Shown: positions 23,340 to 33,470 of the stretch, piece by piece
Numbering within the stretch: position 1 is the stretch's first letter
Layout of the letters: the number at the start of each line of letters is the position of its first letter
Origin: Oegoconia quadripuncta
Lineage: Eukaryota > Arthropoda > Insecta > Lepidoptera > Autostichidae
Direction: 5' to 3'
DNA: 64,000 nucleotides
Assembly (NCBI GenBank): GCA_949316235.1
Contig: OX438748.1
Span: 9,675,001-9,739,000, forward strand
The notes under the pieces: model-generated
What the model was told of the DNA's origin: nothing
The model's input: only the letters and a program-made list of their open reading frames with translations
The model's database searches: none
Program-made: the position numbers and the translations under genes

Positions 23340-23640
23340 TGTAATTTAGACTTAGTTCTCTTCCCGTGGATGTCGCAAAAGGTGACTAAGCGACTTTCCA
23401 CCAAAAAATATCTATAGACTTGCATGTTTCAACGGCGATGGGCTCAACCTAATGAAGTATCTATACAGAAATGCACATGTGAGTGGTCACGTGTGCATTT
23501 CTGTATATTTCATTAAGTGAACGTGGGTGTTGTTTCTATCATTAAACTTTTAATGTTTGGAACACCTAAACACTATTGTTTGGGATATCTCTGATCACCC
23601 CATTTGGGAGAGAGGTTATGACGTTATATATGTAGACTTA
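23340..23640 (+). repeat. Repeat J with internal snap-back duplication
   Basis: Family order as at 13229-13520: TCTCTTCCCGTGGATGTCGC, GCATGTTTCAACGGCGATGG, TCACGTGTGCATTTCTGTAT, TTAAACTTTTAATGTTTGG, TTGTTTGGGATATCTCTGAT. Before the usual TCACGTGTGCATTTC segment the copy has its reverse complement (TATACAGAAATGCACATGTG, about 23460-23482), giving a hairpin over about 23449-23515 that other copies lack. Confidence 0.65.
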
Positions 23641-23969
23641 GTTACATTGGGTAGGTATAACGTATTACGATTTATAAGGACATTTATGGATACAACAATA
23701 TCATGGTTCCCTTTAGGTACAGTATATGTCTCAATAGATCTTTCGATTATCACTTTTGGAACTATAGAAATGGTGAGTCCATATGCTGAGTAAATAGTCA
23801 TTGGAACGTTTCCAAAACAATGTCTAGTATTGGCAGAATGATCGCATAGCAACTTTCCGTTAATAAATTAGACCTTAGTCATAGTAAATAATCAGACTGA
23901 TATCAGTGAAAGAAATAGTAAAGCCGATTGTTGCATAAAATATATCCAATAACAAACTATACTAGGTAC

Positions 23970-24110
23970 TAACTCATTGGTCTGGTGGGTAATGAGATTG
24001 CCTTCAAAATTAACGGTTGATGACTCGAATCCTGGGAGGGGCTTATGTGTGATCAATACGATATTTATTCGTTATCTAATATTTAATTTCATTATTATAG
24101 GTTTTCTTTG
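23970..24110 (+). mobile_element. tRNA-headed SINE-like fragment
   Basis: ATTGGTCTGGTGGGTAATGA resembles a tRNA A-box region and ACTCGAATCCTGGGAGGGG a B box. TGTGTGATCAATACGATATT and TATTCGTTATCTAATAT resemble the SINE-B body. Best read as a diverged SINE-B or a sister family; not a functional tRNA gene because no acceptor stem closes. Confidence 0.5.
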
Positions 24111-24512
24111 CCCACTTTGGGACAATCTATTCTCGCATATTTGGTGTATTTACACCAAATAAATTGGACATTTGTCCAAAATATTTATTCATTTGCTGAT
24201 CAACCTCGAAATTATTTAATTTCTAGATTCGTAGATTCTTGCAACAATTTCCACCATCTGGGACAGTATCGATAGGTCAATTGGGCAATTTCAGATCCCG
24301 CTCGAGTTCCGTTTTTTTATTTATTTTCCGTCGCATTTGTAGCCTTAAAACATACATTGGTATATTATGGATACGAGAAGTCAACTTACTGATTGTGTAT
24401 TACAGAAGATATTGCGCTTCTGTTCGCCATCTTTATAGAGCCATCATTTTCATTGACGGGAATAAAGAAAACCGTAACCAAGGAAGTTTATATGATAGCC
24501 TCGATGAAATTT

Positions 24513-24745
24513 AGACGACCGATTGGTGTAGTAGATAGTGACCCTGTCAGCAAAACCAACGGTTGCGGGTTCGAATCCCGCGACGGGTAAATGTTTGTGT
24601 GATGAATATGAACATTTATTACTAAGTCATGGATGTTTATATAAATATTTATGTATCTTTATCCGTTATCTAGTATGCATAGTACAAGCTTTGCTTAGTT
24701 TGGGACTAGATGAATGGTGTTAAGTGTCCCAAATATTTATTTATT
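24513..24745 (+). mobile_element. SINE-B, best copy
   Basis: The head GACGACCGATTGGTGTAGTA carries an A-box-like TGGTGTAGTAGATAG, and GCGGGTTCGAATCCCGCGAC is an intact B box inside its stem. The body is GTGTGATGAATATGAACATT, ATGTTTATATAAATATTT, TATCCGTTATCTAGTATGC. The tail is TTGCTTAGTTTGGGACTAG, then AAATATTTATTTATTG. About 233 bp. The intact B box and close match to the copy at 52494-52733 suggest a younger insertion than the others. Confidence 0.8.
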
Positions 24746-25269
24746 GATTTAATGTTATTGAGATTTGAAACAACATTGACATTTAGTGTAACTCTTGCTT
24801 TAGTAATAGGAAATCTTTGGTTAGCCCAATAATGGATAAGATAAAACTTAAAAATAAACCGCGTTCAACCAGTAAATTAGACCAACAGAAACCAGAATAG
24901 TTGTAAAAAATTCACTTATTGGTTCGCAGTGTCACTGAACATCAAAATGCAAACATACGAGGAACTGTGGTTCGAAAGATCGTTGGTTTGATGCTGTGTT
25001 GGTCGACATATTACTTGTAAGATAAACCATACAGCGACAGAATACTTCTTCGACTAACGCATGTGTAAAAGAGACCTTTTTTCCTCCTACAAAGCGAATC
25101 CTCCTACAGACAGCGATATAAAATAGATTGCGAGTCATAGATTCCTCAATACTTAAAGTTGAAAGTGCTGCCTATTATAACATGACCAATCAAAAGTGGG
25201 TTTGATAAACAAAGCTTTCATGAATATTGTCCGAATTGCGACATCCGAAAAAGAACGCCGGTTAATACA

Positions 25270-25395
25270 TAGGTTTAAAAACATTGATTGTCAGGTGGCC
25301 ACTAGTGTGACCCATTCACCAATCCGCAAGGCCCGCGTGTTGGATTTCTCCATCTTGACTATAGGCCGTTCAGGGTACTGTAAGTGCATATGCAT
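25270..25395 (+). mobile_element. SINE-5S, body fragment
   Basis: TTTAAAAACATTGATTGTCA, GTGGCCACTAG, GACCCATTCACCAATCC match the body of the SINE-5S copy at 42918-43265 (AAACACTGATTGTCAAGTGG, CCACTAGACTGACACAC). The 5S-like head is missing and the 3' end has drifted. Confidence 0.55.
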
Positions 25396-26539
25396 GTCTA
25401 GTTGGATCTTCCTAAAGTTTTACCTATGTATTAACCGTCGTTCTATCTAATGATGAAGATTTTACCTGAAAGAATGAGTTCGCTGTCTGCCTACCGTGAG
25501 GTAGGTAGGCTACATCTGTCGCAGACTCGATACGGGCTTCAGAGCAGTTGTATTCAGAAGTGGAGATCCGAAGTTATAGGACAACCACATAGGACCGCGC
25601 CCTGACCAGGGTGTCTGCAAGCGGTTAGATGTGGAAAACGACACCGTGTTAACGGACACTGAAAAAGCATTGAAATTGAAATCCTGGATTACGCTGATTA
25701 TGATAATAATAGTTGTTGATAGTGATAGTGAGCATATATAATCTCTTATGTATATAAATAAGCGACACGCAGTTATATAATCTGTAGCTCTTGTGTTTAG
25801 CGTGTAACCGAGGATGTGTGGGGTGGCGACAAAAAGAGGCTTTATACGGTTGCTTGAGGCATTAACTCAGTAATCTTTATTAACGAAGAGGCGGTCCCCG
25901 GAGTCGTTTCGGGGCTTTAATCCACAACCATTCGCCACAAATCCTACTTTTCTATACTTGCCCCGAAACAAGTTTAATGTTTATTTTTTATCGATTGACA
26001 CAAGCATATTTCAAAAAAGTATTGAAATTTACTTACGTACTTTATTACGTTTTCATTATTGGCACATGATAGCTGTTCTGTGATGGTGTGGGGCCTGCTG
26101 ACTGCTTTATATCAGCATGTAAAAGGTTTCTTGAAAGATGTAAAAGGTGATGATCTTCCTTATGCTGTCAATGCGTATCTCTGCCCAGTCTCTGATACTA
26201 TTTGTAGTTTTGGCATTGGTTGTGCCAGTTAGATGCGTGATGATTACGAACTTTGGTAGGTAAGCAAGTAAATTTCTTTCTCATGACACGAGATAATTTG
26301 AAATATATTGTTCACTTTGCTCTCTGGCCACAGGAAAATGAAACTCTTTGTTGTTTGTGGACTGGGCTGAAAAACCAGCAACACTGCAGAGTGACCCATT
26401 CAGCACAATACCTACTGTGCTTCTCTATTCTCATGTATATGCTTGTGTTTTTTGTGATGAATAAATACGTTTTATTATTACGATAAAAGACTACCCAAAG
26501 TTATGTTCATGTGCTGGCAATATCATAGATTTATAGGAA
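25396..26539. other. Unassigned non-coding stretch
   Basis: No gene recognised. A short inverted motif GCCTACCGTGAGGTAGGTAGGC lies near 25487. The open frame at 26253-26486 has no domain. Confidence 0.3.
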
Positions 26540-26640
26540 AATCGGCAATCATCGTCACAGCGGCAGGAAGTCCATTGCTGAACATAAGCTTCTCCCATAG
26601 ATTCCAGACCGGCCAGTTGGAAGTGGTCTGTAAATGCGTA
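26540..26640 (-). pseudogene. LINE-RTE extreme C-terminus
   Basis: On the minus strand the frame reads HFQLAGLESMGEAYVQQWTS followed by CRCDDD. The MGEAYVQQW block is the last conserved stretch of RTE-type proteins in Lepidoptera; the acidic codons are GATGAT-type tail sequence. Only this end is present, a 5'-truncated insertion. Confidence 0.65.
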
Positions 26641-26699
26641 ATGATAAATATTTTTTATGAGAAATTCATTAAAATTTACTCTGCAAAAATTCACTGAAT

Positions 26700-27362
26700 G
26701 TAAGATATACCGAAAACTATAGTCTAGTAGTATTTATCATCGTCAGCTCACAATAAGACCGCACTGCTGCTAATAGCCTCCATCCAAGGCGTGCACAGAG
26801 CCAGATCTCCGATTGTACGCATCTTGTTACATGCAGCTGCTTTACGCTGATAATTGAACCATCTCTTTTCAGCTAAATGGAAAATAAAAAGGAAATAATT
26901 TTATCCTTCTAGCCATGAACCATTCCACACTATACTACTAATTTGCACAGTTATGGTCTCCATTCCAGAACACGATTGCTTCTATGATGGTTGATTCTAA
27001 ATACGAGTACTTGATTGATAGTAATTACTTTGGTTTATTGGATGGGGAAGAGACTGGTTACTCACACAGGGAATCGTAGCTATCAGGGCTATATTATTGC
27101 TTATATTGTAACTCTTTTTGACACAATAAATAATTTTTACATTTTTTAAATTTCAATAAGATATCACCCTTTGCGATTAGCCTGCTTAATATTCAGAGGT
27201 ACATATAATTCAACCACCTTCTCTGGTGTATCACCTAGTTCCGGATTCTAATTGTCAGTCACTTCAGACATAGCCTTTTCCTTGAATAATAAAGCAGAGT
27301 AACTAGTTTTCATTCAAATCATAATTGGGGCAACATGTAAAGAATTAGGAGATATTATCTGT
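26700..27362. other. Unassigned non-coding stretch
   Basis: No gene or recurring repeat recognised. Confidence 0.3.
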
Positions 27363-27622
27363 ATTTTTAATCCCCGACAATAAACGACGGGTGTTAAGTG
27401 GTTGACGGCTTTGTGTGTATGTGTTTGTTCGAACGTGTCTCAGTAATGCGTGGTCCGATTTGAGTGCGGTTTCCTTTATATTAAAGACTCAATGAGAGCA
27501 CGGGTTCCTAGCCGTATTTGTTGAAAACCGGTTAAGCTGTTTGGAAGATATTTAGCTTTAAACACAGTTTTATGCTGTATTTCGATGATATCATAGTCAT
27601 TCGATGGTTTTCTATTTTTTTT
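27363..27622 (+). repeat. Repeat F, long copy
   Basis: TTTTTAATCCCCGACAATAA, ACGACGGGTGTTAAGTGG, CTTTGTGTGTATGTG, TAATGCGTGGTCCGATTTGA, GGAAGATATTTAGCTTTAAA, GATATCATAGTCATTC. The same order, reversed, occurs at 51664-51990. It is a common non-coding dispersed family. MITE-I follows within 10 bp. Confidence 0.65.
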
Positions 27623-27629
27623 AATGATT

Positions 27630-27910
27630 AAGAGGGTTTGTTCAGTCCAGTGGCGCCCTGGTCCTCAAGAATTTGATATTTTGCCATCGACTCGCTAAGA
27701 AGTGGCGCCATCATTGGAAAATGATTTCTTTTTAAATACAAAATAAATAAAAAAATCGCTCTGACCTGCACTGGAAAAGCCTAAAAACTAATTATAAGTA
27801 ATACCCAAATAGCATTGCTAACGGTTATTTTCCCATAATTCACGATTATTAAAAAAGTGGCCGTTTTTATCAATAATTTGGAATTCTCGAAAATAACCGT
27901 AATTACCTAC
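27630..27910. mobile_element. MITE-I, left two thirds
   Basis: Starts ATTAAGAGGGTTTGTTCAGT and CCAGTGGCGCCCTGGTCC. Then follows extra sequence up to about 27700 and a second GTGGCGCCATCATTGG, so the terminal motif is duplicated. The arm CTGACCTGCACTGGAAAAGC, the internal CGGTTATTTTCCCATAATTC and its inverted partner AATTCTCGAAAATAACCG are present. The right outer arm is missing. Confidence 0.7.
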
Positions 27911-28001
27911 TGCGGCGATAAATCTGTCAAAGAAAAAAAAATCATGATCGGTTAACAATTGGTGAAGATGTGAAAGAACAAACAAAAAAATGCAGTCGAA
28001 T

Positions 28002-28036
28002 TGAGAGCTTCCTACTTTTTTTGAAGTCGGCTAAAA
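28002..28036 (-). repeat. Repeat F 5' fragment
   Basis: On the minus strand: TTTTAGCCGACTTCAAAAAA, then GTAGGAAGCTCTC, the start seen in the copies at 34818 and 38728. Only 35 bp. Confidence 0.4.
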
Positions 28037-29320
28037 TATAGAAAGTATTGTAAAACATTAGATGGGGTGAATTTGCAATTTGTATGAAAATTAATTAATA
28101 TGCTAAAATGCTGAGTGATTTTAAGCAACAGCAATTAATAAGATCGAACCCAGGACTTCTCCCTTTAAAACCTGAGCTATAACTGTTAATCTAATAATCT
28201 TATCTATCTTTCACGGATTTCCACGTAATTAATTATAAAGCTTTTCACCAAATTTCGTCTCCCAACCGAAGGCTATTTTCCATGTAATCCAGGTTAACCT
28301 GTGAAATTATATCCATTGTACTAACACGGGTCAGCAGGTACACACGACCCCCACAGCGAGTAATATTACCTACCTGGCTCAACTTTACTATACCGAACAT
28401 TACACTATTACGTGTTCACGACTTCAGGGATTTTTCCTATTTCGGGATTCGAATAATATTACCGTACCTTTAAGGGTTAAGTTGAAAATTTATTGATCGG
28501 CAAAATTTTCTTTTTTGGAGTCTCCAAAGTTGAGCCTAACTTTATCTGATTTATTTTAATTAAATGTAATTCAAAATCTTGCATATTTAATCAGATCGAC
28601 CTTTCTAATATTAAAGCGGTAAACTATAATGACTTTTTGAAATGATACAAGTAAACAAATATAGTCCTTAATGCTTTTGCGATGCGCAGTGTATTTCAAA
28701 GAATCTAAGGAATTAATTATACTTACATTAGTAATTGCACAGATTTCTTTCTCTTTAAAGAGTTGGCTTCAGTATAATAAGGTACAAGTATTTAAAAGAT
28801 CTCTTATATTAATACGTACTAACTGCCAAGGATGATAAGCTGAAAAGCGTTGAAAAGAATCTCGCTGCGTCGTTTATTAAAATAACTGCAAAGAAAGCCG
28901 TCGCTCGAAGCTTGTTTACATTTTAATGTATACTTAAAAGTGAAATATGTCGGCGAGTTGCGTCTTTTTAACGTTATTAATAACCACAAAGTTATTGTCC
29001 TTGTGAAAAATGAGCGAAAAATCTTTTAATACAGCGCAAGTGAAACTTAAATAATGGCCTAGATTAAGTTTCAATTCTTATTTTAGCATCTCTGACCCGA
29101 AATCGGAATAAAGGTCGAAACACTCAGATGGACTTTGCCTTTGGCCAATGTGAGACTGCCATTATAAGGATATTATTATAATAAATAAGGAAGGTGTATC
29201 ACCAGATACACTTTCCACTTTGGCACTTTCCACCATGAAAGTGCCATGACATTTATAACTTCACTTCATAACTTCACTTTATAACTTTATAAGGTCGCTA
29301 AGTTATACAATAGTCGCTGA
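28037..29320. other. Unassigned non-coding stretch
   Basis: No gene recognised. Around 29245-29290 a short direct repeat ATAACTTCACTT occurs twice. Confidence 0.3.
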
Positions 29321-29440
29321 TGCTTCTGACACAAATCCACAATTCCATACTGGGCCCACGTGGTGGATTATAGCCATTACCCTCTCCCAGTGGGTTCCCC
29401 AACAGTGGGTACGTGTAAGGCTGTTGAAGAGAAAGCTAAT
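29321..29440 (+). mobile_element. SINE-5S, 3' part
   Basis: ACACAAATCCACAATTCC, CTGGGCCCACGTGGTGGATT, ATAGCC, ACCCTCTCCCAGTGGGTTCC, CAACAGTGGGTACGTGTAAG match the 3' parts of the copies at 42918-43265 and 58886-59174. No 5S-like head. Confidence 0.7.
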
Positions 29441-30340
29441 GTAGTCAGCAGCTTCACAAACTTCATTCAACTTCAACGAATGAATGTGTAACAAATTTGA
29501 GATTAACTCAAGCTAGCTCCAGCTCTCATTATCCTTCTTGTTAGACAAATAGGTACTAGAAACTAGGTTTATTGGTAAATCTATAAGTTAAAAACTTTCC
29601 TTTTAGAAAAAAATCACACTGCCAAGTCATTCAAACTGCTTAATCTATTCCAAATTTACGTTAAGTCTGGAATAATTTGTCGAACCATTTTTCAATAAGC
29701 ACGAGAATGAAAGCTGGTACTTTCTTTGAAATGGATTTCTCTCACATTTTTCACTCATACAAAAAGGTCGGAAAATTTAGAACTTTGTTTTAAATCGTCT
29801 AAAATGCTCTCGTTCTAATATTGATTGCTACGTATATACTTAGGGTCAGAGTAGATTTTTATGTAATTGTTTCTTCTAATGATTCACAGATTAAACACAA
29901 ACATTTAATGTTCATCAATTATGTTAGATAACGCTGAAGTTATCCCGCTTGATTATATTATTAACGACACAAATAGATAGGCGTTGTTAGCGACGCGCTC
30001 ACATTAATATTTTATATGTTCTAAATTAATATAGGGTATGATAAAACAGTTTGTTGAATGATAAGAAGGTAATTTTTAAGTATTTTTTTATGTAAATTAA
30101 TTAAGAAAAATTGGAAGGTATTTCATTATAAATGACTGTCTCGCTACCTATATTCAGTGGTAATTTTTGTAATTGTGTTACATGTTCACTACCATCCGCA
30201 AACGAGAACGAACGCCTTAAAAATTCAAAACTGTATTATTGCTCTGTTTAAGTACAAATATACGCGAAGTCGCAACTTTAAAGTGTCAATCTTTTTTCGT
30301 GGACCTCCATCCTCTACAGGCGTTATAATTTAGTCTATCT
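29441..30340. other. Unassigned non-coding stretch
   Basis: AT-rich, no gene or recurring repeat recognised. Confidence 0.3.
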
Positions 30341-30389
30341 GTGTGTGGCACTGTTAGCGCGAAAACGGCTTTTCCGACTTAAAAACGAC

Positions 30390-30565
30390 TTTTCGAAAGT
30401 TGAATCTCTGTTTTCGGCCAAATGTGTGCCGGCCAAAGTGATGTCGTTTTATTGTCGTCGTCTAAGATTCGTCGGGCCAAAGAACGGCCGTATGAATGTA
30501 GTGTCTGGCAAAAGTTATGTCGCTTTCACGTCTATCGGGCAACTGTTTGTCGAGCAACGGTTCCG
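30390..30565. repeat. Degenerate GGCCAAA/GTCG periodic tract
   Basis: TTTCGGCCAAATG, CCGGCCAAAGTGATGTCG, TCGGGCCAAAGAACGG, CTGGCAAAAGTTATGTCGC and TCGGGCAACTGTTTGTCG follow one another with spacing of roughly 20-40 bp. It reads as a decayed tandem repeat. Overlapping open frames on the plus strand (30345-30611 and 30422-30781) are explained by this pattern rather than by a protein. Confidence 0.45.
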
Positions 30566-30597
30566 GAATCTATTTGTAAGCACATTTCATTTGATTA

Positions 30598-30640
30598 TCG
30601 GGATGATATAATCATAGTCACTCGGGGATTTTCTAAATGT
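30598..30640 (+). repeat. Repeat F 3' fragment
   Basis: GATGATATAATCATAGTCAC followed by TCGGGGATTTTCTAAATG, the 3' end of repeat F as seen, reversed, at 38190 and 51664. Repeat D starts directly after it. Confidence 0.55.
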
Positions 30641-30645
30641 TCAAG

Positions 30646-30996
30646 CTTGCTGCCCGCGGGTTCACCTGCGTGGAATAACTGGTCGCAGTGTATTTTATAT
30701 CCCGCGAGAACTACTCACTTTACCGGGATAAAAAATCCTATGTTGTGTATAAGTAGTCAAAATCAAAGCCAAAATCAATAATGTTTTATTTAGGACTACC
30801 CGTAAAATAGTCAATTTTAAATTTTTGAAGGAACTGCTTGTTCAAAGTGCAATTTTCTCCTGTGAAGAACAAGAAATGTAATCTACCTATATACTAAATT
30901 CCATCCAAATCCGTTTATTCGTTTCACCGTGATTGACCAACAAACTAACAAACAAATATAAATAAGCATCCAAACTTTCGCATTTATAATGTTATT
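30646..30996 (+). repeat. Repeat D, split by a LINE 3' end
   Basis: The 5' part, 30646-30750, has CTGCCCGCGGGTTCACCTGC, GTGGAATAACTGG, TATCCCGCGAGAACTACTCA and CCGGGATAAAAAATCC. The 3' part, 30872-30996, has AATCTACCTATATACTAAAT, CCGTTTATTCGTTTCACCG, AACAAACTAACAAACAAATA and ACTTTCGCATTTATAATG. The intervening 30753-30871 is an unrelated LINE end. An (ATT)n run follows the 3' end. Confidence 0.65.
30753..30871 (-). mobile_element. LINE 3' end (CR1/L2-like tail) inside repeat D
   Basis: The plus strand reads GTCAAAATCAAAGCCAAAAT, then TTTTATTTAGGACTACC, ending CTTGTTCAAAGTGCAATTTT, CTCCTGTGAAGAACAAG. Reversed, it is a 3' untranslated end finishing in a TTTTGA-type repeated tail. The block GAAGAACAAG recurs at 53408-53470 (opposite strand) and 55836-56006 (same strand). 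Confidence 0.5.
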
Positions 30997-32224
30997 ATTA
31001 TTATTATATTATTATAGACGAGCAGCATATATTAGTAAGATGTTTATATGATCTGACGAAATAATTAAAATGGTTATATTTCTAAATTTCCCTATCAAAT
31101 GTTTGACACGCCTAGAAGGTTTGTAAAGACAGTTACGAGTTAACTATGCATAACGTTTCTATTTCAAATGTGATACAAATGTACAAACTGTATAAATGTA
31201 TAAAAGCCCAATTAACAAAGTCTGTACTTGACCCAAAACCCAATTTTTGAAGTTCAGTTAGCATCTTGCTTAGAAATGGTAACATACCCTTTGAAACACT
31301 CATCCAATATAAATAAACACCCACAGATAGTTTGACTATGTAGTCAGTCGTATAGTTATATCAAAGCAGATAATTTGGATTATTCTGCTTTTCGTAAATG
31401 AAACGGACGACGATCGAAATACTTTTTACTAACCTATTTATTGAAAGCCATCATTACTTGCACTTTAGTCACCGACAAAATCTGTAGCTGAACTGGAACA
31501 GAATATTTAGACCATTATTAAAATTTCAACAAAAAGAAGTTAATTTTAGTAAATTATTTAGCGCGGCGCTTTCGAAACAGACAGCTTTTCGGTCCGTTTG
31601 TTTAGAAGACCATCCATCATTGTCAGTTGTGCAGATAACTAACAGGGTGATGTATAACGGAGGTGAGCGAGACAGAGCCACGAGGATTTCGTGGATAGTT
31701 GAAAATACCGTCTATCCCACATTTCGTTTGTTCATTAAGGACCTTTGTTCGTATCATATCACTTATCAGAGATCTCACGTTAGCGTGAGAAGTACTCTTA
31801 ACGGCGTACATGCATGCTAGGAAGATTGATGACTTAAGGTGTGTTAGTAGGTAAAAGGGATTGAGTAAGTATTTGTGTTCCTCTATCTATAGTATGTATA
31901 TACTTTGAGTTAACGTAGCTTCTACATAATATTTTATGTATGTATCTGAAAGATAGATTATTTTTATGTAACCCTAATCGGTATTTGACCTTTTCACGTG
32001 AACGAAATTGATACAGGTTGAGTACAGCCTATTCATACTCGATTTCAGTAAGCTAGAGCTCTATTATACCAAGCAATTATTATTGTAATACGTTATAATC
32101 TGCAACTTATTGCAATATTCTGAAAAAGTAATATCGTACCTAATTCCCATCAAACAGAAAAAAAATGGTTATTTCTCATTAACATCGAGATTACGTTGCT
32201 AGCAATTCTGTTCATAAGGCAAAT
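30997..32224. other. Unassigned non-coding stretch
   Basis: No gene recognised. A perfect small hairpin TCTCACG-TTAG-CGTGAGA lies at 31773-31790. Confidence 0.3.
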
Positions 32225-32245
32225 TTTTCTTTTATTTTTCCACAG

Positions 32246-32712
32246 AGATAGAAAAGCGTTTCTATTAGGGCCAGCTTATTAACTCCCAAATCAATCGACC
32301 ATTATCCATTGATACGACGACGAAAATAATGACGCGGCAAATTACGATGACACCCAATACTCACATCGATAAAACATACGATCTGTCCGTTACAAATTGG
32401 CTGTCAGAAACGAACAATGAGAAAGACAAATTGGGAAACACTAGCGTATCGACATTTTCTTTGTTCGACGTAATTTTTCCGAAGAATGCGTCTAACAACA
32501 ATGGATCATTGTATGCGGACGTGTTAGATATCAGTAGAAGCGTAGAGGCTAATCACCGAGTACTCGTACCTTTGTGTACTAACGAAAAACAAATTATACC
32601 GCCTGACTGGGACGAGGGGCCTGTTATTTATGGCGACTTATCGGATTTCAAGCGTGATTGCTATTCGAAATTTCTGTACATTTCTATCCACATTTTTTGC
32701 CCCCGCATGTAA
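32246..32712 (+). CDS. Candidate host exon, 127-codon frame, protein not recognised
   Basis: This is the longest open frame in the window and the only one with supporting context. A pyrimidine-rich tract at 32225-32242 ends in CCACAG, a plausible 3' splice site at 32246. Then come 83 bases with an in-frame stop (TAG, 32266-32268), then ATG at 32329 (context AAATAATGA) with a second ATG six codons on. The protein is hydrophilic and protein-like in composition: TNWLSETNNEKDK at the start, SLYADVLDISRSVEANHR in the middle, IIPPDWDEGPVIYGDLSDFK near the end, then SIHIFCPRM and TAA. No signal peptide, membrane segment or known motif is seen. No strong 5' splice site follows, so it would be a terminal exon, or the stop is read-through intron. 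It might be a chance frame. Confidence 0.35.
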
Positions 32713-32935
32713 CTCGAAGCATTCAAATTAAACCGGTTGAAAGATTGAAAGATATTTCGTTAATGAGTTGATTTTTCCTAATCATACAGCAGCTTTTTGT
32801 AATTTGGTCATTCGTGATAAATATTTTGGAAATAACTTCGCGTCATTTTCATAAATTAAATTGTGGATTTGCGTAGCACGTGTGAAGTGACTTTGAATGG
32901 TAGATTAAAGAATTGTGTGATTAGAAAAAGGTATA

Positions 32936-33305
32936 TGTCGTGTAAGATGACGTAGTGAGTAAGATAGAGGTAGATTAAGAAAGGTATGTTAAGGTGGATT
33001 GGACATATAGAACAAATGAAGCATGTGGTGAGAGTGGAAGAAGCAAAAGTTGATGTCAGGAGCGTTGCAATTGGCATATACAACAAATGAAAGGAGAATA
33101 ATGAAAGCGTGAATGAAAGGGTCGGTAAAGGTCGACCAAGAAAGACATACGTACTCACAAACAACTATCCGACGAGCGTGTATGAAGCATGTGATAAGAG
33201 TGGAAGAAGCAAAAGTTGATGTCAGGAGCGTTGCAAGTTGAAATCAATAGTCTCTGCCTACCCCAACAGGACAACAGGAACACTTAAAATAGAAATAAAG
33301 GTATT
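32936..33305 (+). pseudogene. LINE-Q C-terminus and 3' end with internal duplication
   Basis: Nucleotides translate piecewise to KIEVD, VKVDWT-type and GRSTKKDIRT, i.e. the same protein block as at 12065-12415 but with frameshifts and stops. A 55-60-bp segment, GAAGCATGTGGTGAGAGTGG onward to GTCAGGAGCGTTGCAA, occurs at 33018-33075 and again at 33183-33240. The second is in the expected place, followed by AAATCAATAGTCTCTGCCTA and CCCCAACAGGACAACAGG (residues SIVSAYPNRTTG). The first is therefore the misplaced copy. Confidence 0.65.
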
Positions 33306-33470
33306 TTTTTTTATGAATGACGGGTTCGTACTTGACCTCAATCACACCTGAGGTTAAGTGAAGATGAGGTCGAAGGTGGAAGCGTAAACATGTACCCCGC
33401 TGTGGATCGAACTCGCGACCTCCGAATCGTAAACCCAATGTATTTTACATTGAGCCACGGAGGAGGATTT
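33306..33470 (-). mobile_element. SINE-A with large internal deletion
   Basis: Minus strand: head GCCACGGAGGAGG complement, B box region, then a direct jump from AACATGTACC (plus-strand reading) to the 3' part ending GGTCGAAGGTGGAAGCGTA. About 160 bp of body are missing. The junction shares the two bases TA. Both ends are good, so the copy is a mini-SINE of about 165 bp. Confidence 0.75.

Noticed and set aside
24560..24590. True tRNA gene in the SINE-B head
   Set aside because: Promoter boxes are present but the acceptor stem does not close and the sequence continues into a SINE body shared by other loci.
30345..30781. Overlapping 88- and 119-codon frames as genes
   Set aside because: They run through a degenerate tandem tract and repeats F, D and a LINE end; the frame openness is a by-product.
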